Positions 26,926 to 28,154 of a DNA stretch of 28,154 nt are shown here, piece by piece. The DNA is taken from IMG/VR virus record IMGVR_UViG_3300031654_000019, positions 1 to 28,154 of that record. One strand, written 5' to 3'. The notes under the pieces were generated by a model, which did not search any database, was not told the DNA's origin, and worked only from the letters and a program-made list of their open reading frames with translations. The stretch is from a virus. Position 1 is the stretch's first letter, and every line of letters starts with the position of its first letter. The position numbers and the translations under genes are program-made.

Positions 26926-27295
26926 ACCACAGCGACCCTGCCGATATCCCGGCTGCCCGAATCTCACCGCCGACAAAAGCGGCTACTGCCCGGCCCATCT
27001 CGAGCAGACCCGCCGGCAGTACGACCATGAGCGGGGCACCAGCACACAGCGCGGCTATAACTACCGATGGCAGCGAGCCAGCAAGCTCTACCTCGCCGAG
27101 CATCCGCTCTGTGAAATCTGCTTGAAGAAGAACCCGCCGATCACCAAGGCGGCCACCCTCGTTGACCATATCGAGCCGCACCGCGGGGATTACGACCTCT
27201 TCTGGGATGAACGCAACTGGCAGTCCTCCTGCAAGGATTGTCACGACATCAAGACGGCTAAAGAGGACGGGGCATTCGGGAATCCGAGAACATGA
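26915..27295 (+). CDS. HNH endonuclease of the packaging region (126 aa)
   Basis: ATG 26915 follows AAGAGGA; longer in-frame starts lack sense upstream. The N-terminus has 'RPCRYPGCPNLTADKSGYCPAHL', a zinc ribbon, then 'R.YDHERGTSTQRGYNYRWQRASKLYLAEHPLCEICLKKNPPI'. The HNH core follows: 'ATLVDHIEPHRGDYDLFWDERNWQSSCKDCHDIKTAKED'. This is the HNH type that lies next to the terminase small subunit in HK97-like cos phages and assists terminase cutting (established for HK97 gp74). It is coupled to the next gene by ATGA. Confidence 0.9.
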   Translation: MSLKPQRPCRYPGCPNLTADKSGYCPAHLEQTRRQYDHERGTSTQRGYNYRWQRASKLYLAEHPLCEICLKKNPPITKAATLVDHIEPHRGDYDLFWDERNWQSSCKDCHDIKTAKEDGAFGNPRT

Positions 27296-28107
27296 GCAAA
27301 TATTGCCTGAGATGCGGCGTACCGACGAAAAGCAATCGAAATGACTATTGCGGCTATTCTTGCTCGAACGCCGACAAGAACGAAAAACGCAATCAGAGAT
27401 TCGAAGACCTGCCGGCCAGCATCGTCTGGTCATGCGGCGGCGGTATCCAGAGCACAGCGATAGCGGCATTGATATTAACTGGTGAGCTCCCCAAGCCGGA
27501 CTATTCGGTCATCGTCGATACGGGATACGAGCGCAGGAGCACATGGGACTATGTTTATAGCACGCTCATCCCCCGGCTCAGGGATATCGATGTCGAACTG
27601 CAAATCATCAAGACCATCGACTATGCGGATAACGCGCTTTTCTACAACGGATGTCTCCTGATACCAGCCTACGAGAAACGTACAGATGGCAGCACTGTCA
27701 GATACAGGACGATGTGCAATGGTGTCTGGAAGACGAAAGTAATCCGGCGCTGGCTCAGAGAACAAGGTGTCGAGAAGTGCATCACATGGCTCGGGATATC
27801 TCAAGATGAAGAACGCCGAAGACAAAAAGATGCAGTGAAGTGGAACCGGAGCGTCTACCCATTGCTGGAAAAGAAATTAAATAAAGACCGATGCATATAC
27901 CTCATCGCCAAAGCGGGGCTCCCGATGCCGCCACGGACATCCTGCTTAATCTGTCCTGGTATGGCGACCGAAGAGTGGCAAGACATTAAAGAAAATTATA
28001 AAGCGGACTGGGGACGTGCGGTGGGGATTGAAAAGCAAATCCAAAAGGTAAAGCCTGATACTTATCTGCATTATTCACTCCATCCGCTTGAGCAAGCTAT
28101 AAATTAA
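27292..28107 (+). CDS. PAPS-reductase-like ATP pyrophosphatase with N-terminal zinc motif
   Basis: ATGA overlap with the HNH gene. The 271-residue product has an N-terminal zinc motif (CLRC, then CGYSC at 20-24), then 'VWSCGGGIQSTAIAALILTGELPKPDYSVIVDTGYERRSTWDYV', the SGG-x-S PP-loop of adenine-nucleotide alpha hydrolases. 'TWLGISQDEERRRQ' and 'RTSCLICPGMATEEWQDI' lie near the end, with the CxxC typical of this phage group. Family members activate a substrate with ATP for sulfur transfer, reduction or tRNA/DNA modification; which of these is not shown. It is placed between HNH and the expected terminase genes. Confidence 0.8.
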   Translation: MSKYCLRCGVPTKSNRNDYCGYSCSNADKNEKRNQRFEDLPASIVWSCGGGIQSTAIAALILTGELPKPDYSVIVDTGYERRSTWDYVYSTLIPRLRDIDVELQIIKTIDYADNALFYNGCLLIPAYEKRTDGSTVRYRTMCNGVWKTKVIRRWLREQGVEKCITWLGISQDEERRRQKDAVKWNRSVYPLLEKKLNKDRCIYLIAKAGLPMPPRTSCLICPGMATEEWQDIKENYKADWGRAVGIEKQIQKVKPDTYLHYSLHPLEQAIN

Positions 28108-28154
28108 CTGAGGGGGAGGGGGGGCAAAATCTCTAAAAGCATTTGGCCCTAGAC
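28108..28154 (+). other. G-rich block before the presumed terminase genes; possible cos region
   Basis: After the stop at 28107 comes a G-rich run followed by CAAAATCTCTAAAAGC and GGCCC to the window edge. In cos phages the region between the HNH gene and terminase small subunit often holds the cos site, and a G-run with 'CAAAATCTCT' is familiar from such places (recall). The window ends before any next gene can be seen. Confidence 0.35.

Overview
The window is part of the genome of a temperate, long-tailed (siphovirus-type) bacterial virus. Shine-Dalgarno sites are strong, most genes are packed with ATGA, GTGA or TAATG overlaps, and ATG is the usual start with a few GTG/TTG starts. The host cannot be fixed from sequence alone. 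Integrase, zinc-ribbon and 'HHW..CG' protein styles remind me of viruses and prophages of Chloroflexota (Dehalococcoidia-like), but that is a low-confidence impression.

Layout. (1) 1-3866: the end of a virion gene, two GC-rich hairpins, a small basic protein, then a cassette of five presumed virion genes. It includes a 680-residue fibre-like protein with twelve GI-S-EA-F/L-G motifs, and the same motif recurs near the C-terminus of two neighbours. (2) 3863-5730: head-tail connector (gp6-like), head closure/adaptor, HK97 gp10-like and DUF3168 tail completion proteins. (3) 5733-13449: zinc-finger protein, major tail protein, tail assembly chaperone with a likely -1 frameshift product, tape measure, distal tail protein, and a baseplate hub that looks split over two genes and carries carbohydrate-binding-type domains. 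(4) 13461-14475: small membrane proteins, a putative cysteine peptidase-like lysis protein and a strong terminator. (5) 14474-15625, minus strand: a tyrosine integrase broken by a one-base frameshift, a tiny membrane ORF, and a tRNA/tmRNA 3'-end sequence that looks like attP. (6) 15701-16480: a minus-strand cI-like repressor and zinc-ribbon membrane protein, divergent from a near-consensus early promoter with operator-like repeats. (7) 16484-20600: many small early genes, including a 53-bp duplicated leader and a 45-bp coding tandem repeat. (8) 20600-26345: ASCH protein, HTH/zinc proteins, DUF5131 (Gp37/Gp68), HNH endonuclease, RuvC-like resolvase, C5-cytosine methyltransferase and a possible late regulator. 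(9) 26342-28154: promoter, terminator, a tRNA with CAU anticodon, zinc-finger fragments, a second HNH protein, a PAPS-reductase-like ATP pyrophosphatase, and a G-rich block where cos and the terminase small subunit would be expected.

Terminase, portal, protease and a clear major capsid protein are not seen. They would lie between the right end and the left end if the genome is circular or circularly permuted. The attP-like site has virus genes on both sides, which fits a free or circular virus genome better than an integrated prophage end. No helicase, primase or DNA polymerase is recognisable, so replication genes are either host-supplied or among the unknowns.
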